A stretch of DNA of 64,000 bases. Origin: an uncultured Sphingorhabdus sp. (GTDB taxonomy: Bacteria; Pseudomonadota; Alphaproteobacteria; Sphingomonadales; Sphingomonadaceae). The translations under genes and the position numbers were made by a program. Location of the stretch: NCBI GenBank assembly GCA_937873665.1, contig CALMYW010000106.1, forward strand, positions 1 to 64,000. Direction: 5' to 3'. Positions 46,308 to 54,499 of this stretch are shown piece by piece. Every line of letters starts with the position of its first letter. Position 1 is the first letter of the stretch. The notes under the pieces were generated by a model, which had not been told where the DNA came from, did not search any database, and saw only the letters and a program-made list of their open reading frames with translations.

Positions 46308-47138
46308 CTAGCCCAAAATATCGAACAATGTCCGCCGGTTGATGCGGGCAAAGGCAGCCTGGGCCGCCTCCAGCGTGATGGACTGTGCGTTCAGCCGTGC
46401 AATTGCCGTTGGCAGGTCGGTATCTTCAAGTGAGGACTTTTCCGCGGCAATCGTAATGCCTCTTTCCGCATGCACTTCAGCGAGCCGATCCAGCCGGGCG
46501 GCATTGATTCCGATCTGTGCCTGCGCTGTCGCCAATTGGTCGATGGCACCATCGAGGGCAGTGAGCGAGGTTGCGATGGCAGCGCTGTTGCCCGCGCCGA
46601 TCGCGCTTGCTGCGTCGCGTACATGCTGCGCCGCCGTTTGCCCGCCGCTGTCGAATAGGGCTGCTCTGGTGGGAACAGGCGCGAAAAGCGCATCATTATC
46701 AAACCGCATGAGGCGCGCGCTTCCGGTCGCAAATAACGGTTCACCCAAACTCGATTCGGTTGCGCCAATCCCATCAAGCTCATCCGCAATCGCCGATAGT
46801 TCGAGCGAAACGGCCGCCCGATCGGCCACCGTCAATGTTCCGTTTGAGGCGGACAGGGCCAATTCCTTGGCTCTCCCCAGAAGGTCGGATGCGGTCTTCA
46901 GCACACCTTCGGCCTGGGCCGTCAATGTGCGGGCGACATTCATATTGATCCCCCAAGCGACGGCATTCGCTTGCGTTGTCCGGAGCGCGGCCACTCTGGT
47001 TGCAGCTACGGGATCGTCTGATGCGCGCTGGATGCGCTTGCCCGTAGAAACCTGAATCTGCGTTTGCGCAATATCTTGCGCCAGTCTTGACTGGCCGGCG
47101 ATTTCGCGGGTCATGCGGTTACCGGTGGCGTTGATCAT
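46308..47138 (-). CDS. flgL: flagellar hook-associated protein FlgL
   Basis: A 276-residue hook-filament junction protein. Its N-terminal D0/D1 helix (GQSRLAQDIAQTQIQVSTGKRIQRASDDPVAATR) and C-terminal helix resemble flagellin. Length is on the short side of the FlgL range. It is the last gene of the flgB-L operon and starts 12 bases after flgK. No flagellin gene is in the window. Confidence 0.92.
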   Translation of the reverse strand: MINATGNRMTREIAGQSRLAQDIAQTQIQVSTGKRIQRASDDPVAATRVAALRTTQANAVAWGINMNVARTLTAQAEGVLKTASDLLGRAKELALSASNGTLTVADRAAVSLELSAIADELDGIGATESSLGEPLFATGSARLMRFDNDALFAPVPTRAALFDSGGQTAAQHVRDAASAIGAGNSAAIATSLTALDGAIDQLATAQAQIGINAARLDRLAEVHAERGITIAAEKSSLEDTDLPTAIARLNAQSITLEAAQAAFARINRRTLFDILG

Positions 47139-47150
47139 CGCTGTGGTCCG

Positions 47151-48479
47151 TCAGAAAATGTTGAGAATGGACTGCATGGTTTCGCGCGCCACCTGCACGG
47201 TGCGCGCTGCAGCCTCATAGGCTTGTTGGAAACGGAGCAATTCTGCAGCTTCGCGATCGAGATCGACTTCGCCGACCATGTCGCGCGCGGCAAAGGCCCC
47301 GTCTCGCCGCGTCGAAGCGGCGGCATCCTGGGCGCGCGCACTGGCGGCCTGTTGCGCCTGCTGGCCAACCAAAGCCGCCCATCCGGCTTCGACACCAGTG
47401 CTCCCACGCAGATTGGCCAGTTGCAACGAATTACCATTCGATGCGGACGCATCGGCGGCTGCAACCGCGTCGGCGGTCAGCGCCACGGCCACCAAAGTCG
47501 CGGCGCTGGTTCCAGACAACAGCGCCGAGCCCGGGTTGCCATTGGCGTCGAGGCCGGACTGGTGCCAACCGTTAAGGTCGCTCGCGAATTGGGCGGCCAG
47601 TACATCGAGTGATGCAGTTTGCATGGCAATATGGTTGGCACCTTGCGACAGTCCGGCAAGTGTTCCGCCGCTGGGCGCCAGAGTGCCTCCGGGTGCGATG
47701 GCATAGGCAAGCTGACCATTGGCCAGTATTGAAACCGAAAGCGTCGACACCGAACCATTGGCAACCAATGGCAGGGCACCATCGCTAGCCAAAAGCGTCA
47801 CGGCGCCACGCGCGTCAAAGCTGGCGGTTACCGGCAAGGCGGACGAAATCCTGTCGAGCAGGCGGTCACGCTCATCAAGCAGCTTTGCCTCATTGGCCGA
47901 ACCCGCGCGCGCGCGCCGGAGCCCCTGATTGACTGCTTCCAGCGCTGTGAGATCGGTATTGAGGCTGTCGACAGTGATACTGGCGGACTGGGCTACGCCA
48001 TTGGCCGCCGAACCCAAAGCAGCGGCCGTCCTGCGAAAGGCCGCTGCGCTATCGTCAACAGATTGCAGGAATTGGGCGCGCAAGGTGGCATTGGCAGGAT
48101 CGGCGGCAAGCTGGTCTGCGGTCGTAAAGATGCGGGTCATGCTTTCGCCAATCCCGCCGATTCCGTCGTCGAGCGCCCTTTCGGTAGCGTCGATCGCGTC
48201 CAGCCGCGCACTGCTGCGATCGGCTTCGCCCGATGCCGTGCGCGCATCCTCGATCAGCCATGGGTCGACCGAGCGACGGACGCCTGCTGTCTCGACCCCG
48301 CCGGGGCGAATGCTGTTGCGTGAAAGGACGATTTCACCGGCTGCCGGGGCCTCACGCAATTCGATAGTGCGGCGCGCATAGCCGGGGGTCTGGGCATTGG
48401 CGATATTGTCACCGACAGTGGCCAGGGCCCGCGAATAGGCGCCCAGCCCCGATGCGCCGATGTTGAGGAGGTCGCTCAT
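47151..48479 (-). CDS. flgK: flagellar hook-associated protein FlgK
   Basis: A 442-residue hook-associated protein 1. It starts SDLLNIGASGLGAYSRALATVGDNIANAQTPGYARR, the rod/hook family motif, and ends in the conserved ELLRFQQAYEAAARTVQ helix. The length is close to the smaller FlgK forms. Its start codon overlaps the flgJ stop (48476-48479). Confidence 0.95.
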   Translation of the reverse strand: MSDLLNIGASGLGAYSRALATVGDNIANAQTPGYARRTIELREAPAAGEIVLSRNSIRPGGVETAGVRRSVDPWLIEDARTASGEADRSSARLDAIDATERALDDGIGGIGESMTRIFTTADQLAADPANATLRAQFLQSVDDSAAAFRRTAAALGSAANGVAQSASITVDSLNTDLTALEAVNQGLRRARAGSANEAKLLDERDRLLDRISSALPVTASFDARGAVTLLASDGALPLVANGSVSTLSVSILANGQLAYAIAPGGTLAPSGGTLAGLSQGANHIAMQTASLDVLAAQFASDLNGWHQSGLDANGNPGSALLSGTSAATLVAVALTADAVAAADASASNGNSLQLANLRGSTGVEAGWAALVGQQAQQAASARAQDAAASTRRDGAFAARDMVGEVDLDREAAELLRFQQAYEAAARTVQVARETMQSILNIF

Positions 48480-48853
48480 AAAGCACTCCTAAAGCTCCTC
48501 CCCTTCAGGGGAGGGGTTGGGGTGGGGTGTATCAGTTTTGGCGCTAGATCGAGAGACCCCACCCCCTGGCCCTCCCCTGAAGGGAGAGGGAGAGAGGCGA
48601 GTTGCCGCTCGATCATCGCGGCAATACCTATTGCCCCACGCTGTGCGAGGGCGTCTGCCGTCCGGGCATCGGCAAGCTCGCGATAGGTTGAGTTTGCCGA
48701 TGAACCAAAAATGTCGTCCGCCAACGCACCTTTGCGCATTTCGCCGATCAACTGGCGAAGCATGACGGCTTCAAACGCAATCGCGGCTTTACGCAGCTCC
48801 GGATTGACCGGAGCTGCGCTGGGGGAGGGGCTCGATGAAACAGGCTGTATCAT
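48476..48853 (-). CDS. flgJ: rod-binding protein FlgJ, N-terminal domain only, with repeat-derived tail
   Basis: A 125-residue protein matching the rod-capping domain of FlgJ (AAIAFEAVMLRQLIGEMRKGALADDIFG) up to about residue 87. The peptidoglycan hydrolase half is absent. Residues from about 88 (LPSGEGQGVG) to the end (TPTPPLKGRSFRSAL) are encoded by a family C repeat (48496-48593), so the original C-terminus has been replaced or extended. A separate lytic transglycosylase is encoded at 55687. Both ends overlap neighbours by 4 bases. Confidence 0.88.
   Translation of the reverse strand: MIQPVSSSPSPSAAPVNPELRKAAIAFEAVMLRQLIGEMRKGALADDIFGSSANSTYRELADARTADALAQRGAIGIAAMIERQLASLPLPSGEGQGVGSLDLAPKLIHPTPTPPLKGRSFRSAL
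48496..48593. repeat. two-armed palindromic repeat (family C, copy 2), inside flgJ
   Basis: ctcctccccttcaggggagg and cctcccctgaagggagag face each other across a spacer with ggggtggggt / accccacccc pairing. It overlaps the 3' end of flgJ and contributes about 33 codons. Confidence 0.75.
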
Positions 48854-49947
48854 ATGATTACCAATTCGGCTGTCAGCGCACCCGCCTGGTCGAGCGCTTC
48901 GAGGATCGCGACCAGATCGCCGGGGGGAACGCCGATACGGTTTATTGCATCCACAATTTCGGCAAGGTTTGCGCCGCCCTTGATCAGGAAGGCGGGGTTG
49001 GCAGGCTCCTCAACCTTGATGTCGCTCGATTGCTCAACGGCGGTTTCGCCGCGGCTGAACGGGGTCGGTTGAACGAGGGCTGGAGCCTCATCGACCCTGA
49101 CCGTCAACTTGCCATGTGTGACTGCTGCAGCACCCACGCGAACCGCACCGTTGATGACGACAGTGCCGGTGCGGGCGTTTACGATAACGCGCGCGCGCGG
49201 CTCTGCGGCATCGATATTCAGCGCTTCGATCAGCGCAATCATCCGGGTGCGGGCATTGCCGCCCTGCGCCGCACGGATCTGAACCGTAGCCCCGTCCAGC
49301 ACAGTGGCTGTTCCGGGACCAAAGGTCGTGTCGATGGCATCGGCAATCCGGCCAGCATTGGTCGCATCGAACTGGTGCAGGTTGAACAGCAAATGCTCTC
49401 CTGCAGTAAAGCCGGTGTCGACTGAACGTTCAACCGTCGCTCCGCCCTCGATCCGCCCCGCTGAAGGGATGTTGATCGACAGCTTGGAGCCGTCGGCGGC
49501 ATCGACACCCAGTCCGCCCACGACAAGGTTTCCCTGCGCCATCGCGTAGATGCGGCCATCGGCTCCATAAAGCGGCGCCATCACCAGCGTGCCGCCGCGC
49601 AAGGATTTCGCCTTACCCATTGCGGAAATGGTGATGTCGAGGCGCTGGCCCGGTTTGGCAAATGGCGGCAGCTCTGCGGTGACCAGCACGGCGGCGGCAT
49701 TTTTCAGGCTGGGGTTCACCCCTGGCGGGATTGTCAGGCCAAAGCGCGAGACAGCACCCTGCACGCCCTGTGTTGCGTAGATCAGGCTGTCATCACCGGT
49801 GCCGGCAAGGCCGACGACGATGCCATAGCCCGTCAGCTGGTTCGCGCGCAGCCCCTGGAACTGACCAAGATCCTTGATCCGTTCGGCATATACTGGATCG
49901 GAATATAGCGTGGCCATGGCGGCAAATAGGCAAAACAGCCGCTTCAT
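48850..49947 (-). CDS. flgI: flagellar P-ring protein FlgI
   Basis: A 365-residue periplasmic P-ring subunit. A signal peptide (MKRLFCLFAAMATLYSDPVYA) is followed by ERIKDLGQFQGLRANQLTGYGIVVGLAGTGDD, the classic FlgI start. The conserved ARVIVNARTGTVVINGAVRVG segment is near residue 265. ATG 49947 overlaps the flgH stop in TGATG; it overlaps flgJ by 4 bases at the other end. Confidence 0.96.
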   Translation of the reverse strand: MKRLFCLFAAMATLYSDPVYAERIKDLGQFQGLRANQLTGYGIVVGLAGTGDDSLIYATQGVQGAVSRFGLTIPPGVNPSLKNAAAVLVTAELPPFAKPGQRLDITISAMGKAKSLRGGTLVMAPLYGADGRIYAMAQGNLVVGGLGVDAADGSKLSINIPSAGRIEGGATVERSVDTGFTAGEHLLFNLHQFDATNAGRIADAIDTTFGPGTATVLDGATVQIRAAQGGNARTRMIALIEALNIDAAEPRARVIVNARTGTVVINGAVRVGAAAVTHGKLTVRVDEAPALVQPTPFSRGETAVEQSSDIKVEEPANPAFLIKGGANLAEIVDAINRIGVPPGDLVAILEALDQAGALTAELVII

Positions 49948-50705
49948 CAGAACGGACTTATCTTTGAGAAGAAACGCTGCAGCCAACCCTGCTTGCTGGC
50001 GCGCGCGATTTCGCCCTTGCCGGTGTAGCGGATTTGCGCGTCGGCGACCCGGCTGGAAAGGATACGGTTGTCCGCAGAGATATCAGCAGCGCGGATGAGG
50101 CCTGAGAATTGAACCCTATCGTCGCCTCGATTGAGGGTAAGCATCTTCTCGCCCCGAACGAGCATGGTTCCATTGGGAAAGACGGCAGTGATCGTCACAC
50201 TGACCTCTCCGTTCAAAGCGCTGGTCTGGGCGGCCTCGCCCTTTCCCTTGAACGACTGATCGCCACCCATATTTATATCTGTGGGTGAAAAAAGGCCGAG
50301 CGGTCCGGTAGCGGGTGGTGTCAGGCCGATCGAGCCGTTGCGGCCCGTGCTGGCGCTGTTGCTTTTTGAAGCTGAAATCCGCTCGACGAGCTGGATGGTA
50401 ACAATATCCCCGACCGCACCGGCCCTGTTTCCAGAGGTCAATGGGGTATAACCATCACCCTGAAAGATTGCGCCGTTGGCGACAGTTGCCGCGGGTGCGC
50501 CCGGCGCGGCAGGTGCAAAGGAATCGGGTGCAGTTTTGGGCTTGGCGATGGCGGGGGAGGATAGTGCCAAAGCTGCTACCAAGAACCGTAGTGCTGAGCT
50601 TGTCGAAGCACGCCTCAAGGAACAGCGCAAGGCTGAGAGCCGCCCTTCGACAGGCTCAGGGCTGCGGTGAACTACGACACCAAGTTTACAAATTCTGTGC
50701 CGCAT
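49947..50705 (-). CDS. flgH: flagellar L-ring protein FlgH with repeat-altered N-terminus and no lipobox
   Basis: A 252-residue outer-membrane L-ring protein. The mature part has the family core: GDIVTIQLVERISASKSNSAS, FKGKGEAAQTSALNGEVSVTITAVFPNG and SGLIRAADISADNRILSSRVADAQIRY. Normally FlgH is a lipoprotein. Here the first 40 residues are encoded largely by a family A repeat (RSPEPVEG ... RASTSSALR), followed by a Sec-like hydrophobic stretch (FLVAALALSSPAIA) with no lipobox Cys. ATG 50705 overlaps flgG by 20 bases; an alternative start inside the repeat (TTG) is possible. Confidence 0.88.
   Translation of the reverse strand: MRHRICKLGVVVHRSPEPVEGRLSALRCSLRRASTSSALRFLVAALALSSPAIAKPKTAPDSFAPAAPGAPAATVANGAIFQGDGYTPLTSGNRAGAVGDIVTIQLVERISASKSNSASTGRNGSIGLTPPATGPLGLFSPTDINMGGDQSFKGKGEAAQTSALNGEVSVTITAVFPNGTMLVRGEKMLTLNRGDDRVQFSGLIRAADISADNRILSSRVADAQIRYTGKGEIARASKQGWLQRFFSKISPF
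50584..50668. repeat. two-armed palindromic repeat (family A, copy 3), at the 5' end of flgH
   Basis: Arms aaccgtagtgctgagcttgt... and ...caggctcagggctgcggt face each other across about 30 bases. It overlaps the flgH coding start and the last bases before flgG. Confidence 0.8.
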
Positions 50706-51474
50706 TGCGCATCATTTCGTCTGCCGCCTGGATCATCTTCGAATTGACCTCATAGGCGCGTTGGGTTTCGATCATGTCGACCAGTTCCTCGACGACATTG
50801 ACGTTGGAGCTTTCAAGTGCGCCGCTGCGCAGCGTGCCACGGCCTTCAATTCCGGCGGCGCCAACTTGCGGCGCGCCCGATGCAGCAGTTTCAACCAACA
50901 GGTTGTTGCCGATGGCCTGCAACCCCGAAGGATTGACGAAGCGCGCGATTTCGATTTGGCCGAGCACGGTCGCTTCGGCCTGCCCCGGAACAGCGGCGGA
51001 AACGGTACCATCGGCGGCAATGGCTATCGCGCTCGCGCCATCGGGAATTTGAATTTGCGGTTGGATAGGCATGCCGTCCGGTGTGACGATATTGCCTTCC
51101 GCCGACAGGCTGAAATTGCCCGCGCGGGTATAGCCAATGCGACCATCGGGCATTTCGATCTGAAAAAATCCAGCGCCTTCGATGGCGACGTCGAGGCCAT
51201 TGCCTGTGGTCGATACGGTTCCCGGCAGGTCTATTCGCGCCGTGCCGGTCATCTGCACCCCGGTGCCAAGGTTGAAGCCGACCGCGTAGAGGTTTTGCGA
51301 CGAGGAGGGCGCTCCCGGAGTCAGCATCGCCTGATAGGCCAGCGTCTCGAAATTCGCCCGGTCGCGCTTGAACCCGGTGGTGTTGACGTTGGCGAGGTTA
51401 TTCGCGATCACCTGCATGCGGAAATTCTGCGCGTCGAGCCCGGTGCGGGCGACATGAAGAGCGCCGATACCCAT
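50686..51474 (-). CDS. flgG: flagellar distal rod protein FlgG
   Basis: A 262-residue distal rod subunit. It starts GIGALHVARTGLDAQNFRMQVIANNLANVNTTGFKRDRANFETL and ends EELVDMIETQRAYEVNSKMIQAADEMMRNAAQNL, both diagnostic for FlgG. Length is the family norm. It follows flgF by 11 bases and overlaps flgH. Confidence 0.97.
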   Translation of the reverse strand: MGIGALHVARTGLDAQNFRMQVIANNLANVNTTGFKRDRANFETLAYQAMLTPGAPSSSQNLYAVGFNLGTGVQMTGTARIDLPGTVSTTGNGLDVAIEGAGFFQIEMPDGRIGYTRAGNFSLSAEGNIVTPDGMPIQPQIQIPDGASAIAIAADGTVSAAVPGQAEATVLGQIEIARFVNPSGLQAIGNNLLVETAASGAPQVGAAGIEGRGTLRSGALESSNVNVVEELVDMIETQRAYEVNSKMIQAADEMMRNAAQNL

Positions 51475-51485
51475 AAATTATCTCC

Positions 51486-52229
51486 TTATTGCGGAAGCTG
51501 CATCAGCTCTGCGGTCGCGGCGTCGAGGTCGCGGGCATCGCCGATCATCTTGAGTTGCACATCCCAGCTGCGGCTCGCCTCTATCATTTCAGTGAGCGCC
51601 AGCGTGGAATTGACATTCGATCCTTCGAGCGCGCCGCTTTTGACGCGAGCCTCCAGGTCTTCAGGCAGTATGCCGCCATCGGGAACGCGGAATAGCCCAT
51701 CGAGGCCCTTCAGCACCGTCGATCCGACCGGGCTGGCCAGTTTCAGTTTGGCCACTTCCTGCGGCAATTGCGGATCGCCGCCCTGCGGCACAATCCAGAC
51801 GCGGCCTTCGCGGTCGATGCGCAAGCTGTCGGCAGGTGGCACGATCACCGGGCCTTGCGTGCCGAGCACCGGATGCCCGTCGCCTGTCGTCAACAGCCCG
51901 CTTTCGGCGAGCTGTAGATCACCGCGCTTGGTATAGGCCTCATCGCCATTGGGGGCTTGCACGCCGAGCAGGGCATTGCCTTCGATGGATATGTCTAGCT
52001 CTCGGCCCGTTGCGATCACCGTCCCGGCGCGCATATCGGCCCCGATCACCTCTTCGCTGGTCACCGCACGCCCAACGACCTGCGGCCCGCGCAACCAGAT
52101 CGCCTGTGCTTCGGCCATTTCGGCACGGAAACCGGGCGTCGAGACATTGGCGAGATTGTTCGCCGTCGCGGTCTGCCGCGCCTGTGCGCCGCGAAGCGCG
52201 GTGAGGCTTGTGTAGATCAGGCGGTCCAT
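51486..52229 (-). CDS. flgF: flagellar proximal rod protein FlgF
   Basis: A 247-residue rod protein starting MDRLIYTSLTALRGAQARQTATANNLANVSTPGF and ending in the conserved amphipathic helix (LTEMIEASRSWDVQLKMI). ATG 52229 has AGGAGG upstream; a longer frame to 52280 enters a repeat element. A family A repeat (52253-52345) occupies most of the 142-base gap to flgE. Confidence 0.95.
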   Translation of the reverse strand: MDRLIYTSLTALRGAQARQTATANNLANVSTPGFRAEMAEAQAIWLRGPQVVGRAVTSEEVIGADMRAGTVIATGRELDISIEGNALLGVQAPNGDEAYTKRGDLQLAESGLLTTGDGHPVLGTQGPVIVPPADSLRIDREGRVWIVPQGGDPQLPQEVAKLKLASPVGSTVLKGLDGLFRVPDGGILPEDLEARVKSGALEGSNVNSTLALTEMIEASRSWDVQLKMIGDARDLDAATAELMQLPQ

Positions 52230-52252
52230 TCGGTGATCCTCCTGTTCTCCAA

Positions 52253-52345
52253 AACCGTAGTGCTGAGCCTGTCGAAGCACGGACCAAGGTTTAAGCCTTG
52301 GTGTCTGACTGAGAGATGCCCTTCGACAGGCCCAGGGCTACGGTT
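52253..52345. repeat. two-armed palindromic repeat (family A, copy 4)
   Basis: Left arm aaccgtagtgctgagcctgt... and right arm ...caggcccagggctacggtt, with an inner caaggtttaagccttg hairpin in the spacer. It separates flgE from flgF inside the operon. Confidence 0.8.
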
Positions 52346-52371
52346 ACATTTGAAGCTCATGTGCCCCACCC

Positions 52372-53199
52372 TTACCGGATGCTGACAATCGCCTGCGTCA
52401 TGTTCGACGCGGTTTCGATTGCCTTGGCATTGGCCTGGAAATTGCGCTGCGCGGAAATCAGCGCGACCAGTTCTTCGGTCACATCGACATTGGCGCGTTC
52501 AAGCGCCCCCGAGCGGATCGTGCCCAGCGGGCCGTTGGTGGCGGCGTCGATGGCGGGCGGGCCGCTGTCGCCGGTCGATTGCCAATGCGCATCGCCTACA
52601 GGGCGTAGCCCCTCCTGCGCTGTAAAGCTCGCCATTGCGATCTTGCCCAGCACTTCATCCGAACCATCGGCATAAGTGGCCGTCACCAGCCCGTCGATCC
52701 CGATCGAGACATTGGCCAGCGCAACCGTGGGATTACCCGGAGCATTGGCAGGCAAGACGAAATCAAACGCGTCCGCCAAAGTGTTGCCGGTGACATTACC
52801 GGATGCGTCAACGGGCAACAGCTGCAGCGTTGAGCCGATGGTATCGACCACCTGACGGCTGGGAGTGACCTGAAAGGCGCCGTTGCGCGTATAGGTAACC
52901 GCTGCCCGTGGGGGATCACCTTGGGTTACAAAAAAGCCTTCCCCGGCGATGGCCAGGTCGAGCGTCCGGTCGGTTCCTTCCAGTGTCCCTTGTTTGAACT
53001 GCTGGACGACTGCGTTGAGGCGTGCGCCTTGTCCGGCAACCATCTTCGTGGTTTGCGTTGGCGCACTAGCGAACAGGTCACCAAATTGTGCGCGGCTCTT
53101 CTTGAAGCCGGTCGATCCGACATTGGCAAGGTTGTTCGAGGTTACCGAAAGGTCGGTTTGCGCGGCCTTCAGGCCGGATAGGGACGTGTAGAAAGACAT
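52372..53199 (-). CDS. flgE: flagellar hook protein FlgE (short form)
   Basis: A 275-residue hook protein. The N-terminal SFYTSLSGLKAAQTDLSVTSNNLANVGSTGFKKSRAQFGDLF and C-terminal ELVALISAQRNFQANAKAIETA helices are typical FlgE. Known hook proteins are often about 400 residues or more, so an outer D2/D3 domain appears reduced or missing; the ends form the hook core. It follows flgD by 15 bases. Confidence 0.9.
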   Translation of the reverse strand: MSFYTSLSGLKAAQTDLSVTSNNLANVGSTGFKKSRAQFGDLFASAPTQTTKMVAGQGARLNAVVQQFKQGTLEGTDRTLDLAIAGEGFFVTQGDPPRAAVTYTRNGAFQVTPSRQVVDTIGSTLQLLPVDASGNVTGNTLADAFDFVLPANAPGNPTVALANVSIGIDGLVTATYADGSDEVLGKIAMASFTAQEGLRPVGDAHWQSTGDSGPPAIDAATNGPLGTIRSGALERANVDVTEELVALISAQRNFQANAKAIETASNMTQAIVSIR

Positions 53200-53214
53200 G
53201 GGCTATTCTCCTTG

Positions 53215-53511
53215 TCAGGCGGCGGGCAACGTTGCCGCGCGAATGTCGGTCAGCAATTGGGTCTGCACCTTGATCTGGTCGGCGATCGATTTGAGCGAAG
53301 TGCTCATCTCTGAAATTCCGGCGACGCTTGAAAATTGCGCCATTTGCGCGACCATTGCCTGGTTATCGACCGGATCGAACGGATCCTGATGCTTGAGCTG
53401 GGTGGTCATCAGCTGCAGAAAATCACTCTGCCCAAGTTTCTTTTCGGCCGTGCCCTTGGGCATTACCGGCATGTTGCGGGCGTTGGTTGGCTGGATTGCG
53501 GTCATCGTCAT
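53215..53511 (-). CDS. flgD: flagellar hook capping protein FlgD (short, N-terminal domain only)
   Basis: A 98-residue protein carrying the FlgD N-terminal scaffold motif (LGQSDFLQLMTTQLKHQDPFDPVDNQAMVAQMAQFSSV). Full-length FlgD is about 220 residues with Tudor-like and FnIII domains; both are absent, and no frameshift is evident because the next gene starts 15 bases later. Its start overlaps the flgC stop in ATGA. Confidence 0.9.
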   Translation of the reverse strand: MTMTAIQPTNARNMPVMPKGTAEKKLGQSDFLQLMTTQLKHQDPFDPVDNQAMVAQMAQFSSVAGISEMSTSLKSIADQIKVQTQLLTDIRAATLPAA

Positions 53512-53918
53512 TGTCCCAGTCTGAGGGTTTCGGAAATCAGGCCCTTTGCGGTCGAAAGCACCTGCACATTGTTTTGATAGTGGCGCGCGGTTTCGACCAT
53601 CTCGACGAGCTCCGCCGCATTATCGACCGCAGCCTCCCAGACATTGCCGTCCTTGTCGGCAAGCGGGTGCGACGGGGCGTGGCGTTTGGTGGGTGCGGTG
53701 GTCGCTTGGGTCACTTGGTCCACCACAACAGTTGCGGTGCCGGCTTCGCCCATAATCGTGCGGAAGACAGGTTTCATTGCGCGATAGGCGCTCGCTTCGC
53801 TACCCGATACCGATCCGGCATTGGCCAGGTTGGAGGCAGTGGTGTTCAGCCGTACCAGCTGCGCCGCCATGGCGCGGCCGCTGATGTCGAAAATTGAAAG
53901 AGTGTTGGCCATCTTCAT
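53508..53918 (-). CDS. flgC: flagellar proximal rod protein FlgC
   Basis: A 136-residue rod protein with the N-terminal FDISGRAMAAQLVRLNTTASNLANAG motif and the ELVEMVETARHYQNNVQVLSTAKGL C-terminal helix. ATG 53918 or 53912 may be the start; 53918 gives a 4-base ATGA overlap with flgB. It overlaps flgD by 4 bases. Confidence 0.95.
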   Translation of the reverse strand: MKMANTLSIFDISGRAMAAQLVRLNTTASNLANAGSVSGSEASAYRAMKPVFRTIMGEAGTATVVVDQVTQATTAPTKRHAPSHPLADKDGNVWEAAVDNAAELVEMVETARHYQNNVQVLSTAKGLISETLRLGQ

Positions 53919-54253
53919 TCTCCCTTCAGCGCGCGCGACAGTGTGCCGATGCGGCCATTGAGGAAGGCAAGGCTTGATCGATAGGCGATGGCGTTTTCTG
54001 CGAAAGCGGTCTGCTCGGTCGCCATTTCGACAGTGTTGCCATCGAGCGACGGCTGAAGCGGAACGCGATAGGCAATGGCGCTTTCTGTCGACTGGCCTTG
54101 TTCGGCCAGCGCCAGCGCCTTTGAAAAATCAATATCCCGCGCCTTGTAATTGGGCGTTGCGGCATTGGCGATGTTCGAGGCGAGCATTGCCATGCGCTGG
54201 CTGCGCAGGTGCAGCGCCGTCGCATGGATACCAAAGATATCTGCCGTTGCCAT
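53915..54253 (-). CDS. flgB: flagellar proximal rod protein FlgB
   Basis: A 112-residue rod protein starting ATADIFGIHATALHLRSQRMAMLASNIANAATPNYKARDIDF. ATG 54253 with AAGGA about nine bases upstream was chosen over the longer frame from 54319. It is the first gene of the flgBCDEFGHIJKL operon and is preceded by a sigma-54 promoter 39 bases from the predicted transcript start. Confidence 0.95.
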   Translation of the reverse strand: MATADIFGIHATALHLRSQRMAMLASNIANAATPNYKARDIDFSKALALAEQGQSTESAIAYRVPLQPSLDGNTVEMATEQTAFAENAIAYRSSLAFLNGRIGTLSRALKGE

Positions 54254-54302
54254 TGCGCATTCCTTTCGGTTGCTTACCCAAAGCGGGCCTCGGCGAAAGA
54301 AG

Positions 54303-54318
54303 AGCAATGGCCGTGCCA
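54303..54318 (-). promoter_or_regulatory. sigma-54 (-24/-12) promoter for the flgB operon
   Basis: On the minus strand TGGCAC-GGCCA-TTGCT gives a perfect -24/-12 pair. Counting 12 bases from the -12 C puts the start near 54292, leaving a 39-base leader with an AAGGA site. Confidence 0.85.
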
Positions 54319-54450
54319 TTTGTAGAAATGCGACGTGAATTCAGATGGTAAGTGCCGTATGGCCGCAATCAGATTGGCACCTGCCAGAATTCCGACAGCC
54401 ATCCTCACGGCCCGGCTCCATTGCTCAATAATCCGACGGCCAACGCAAGA

Positions 54451-54466
54451 TGGCACGGGCGTTGCT
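54451..54466 (+). promoter_or_regulatory. sigma-54 (-24/-12) promoter for flgA
   Basis: TGGCAC-GGGCG-TTGCT matches the -24/-12 consensus. The predicted start is near 54477, 23 bases before the flgA ATG. It diverges from the flgB promoter, so one activator site could serve both. Confidence 0.85.
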
Positions 54467-54499
54467 GTGGGAAAGGCTGATCAGGAAAGGACCATTTTC

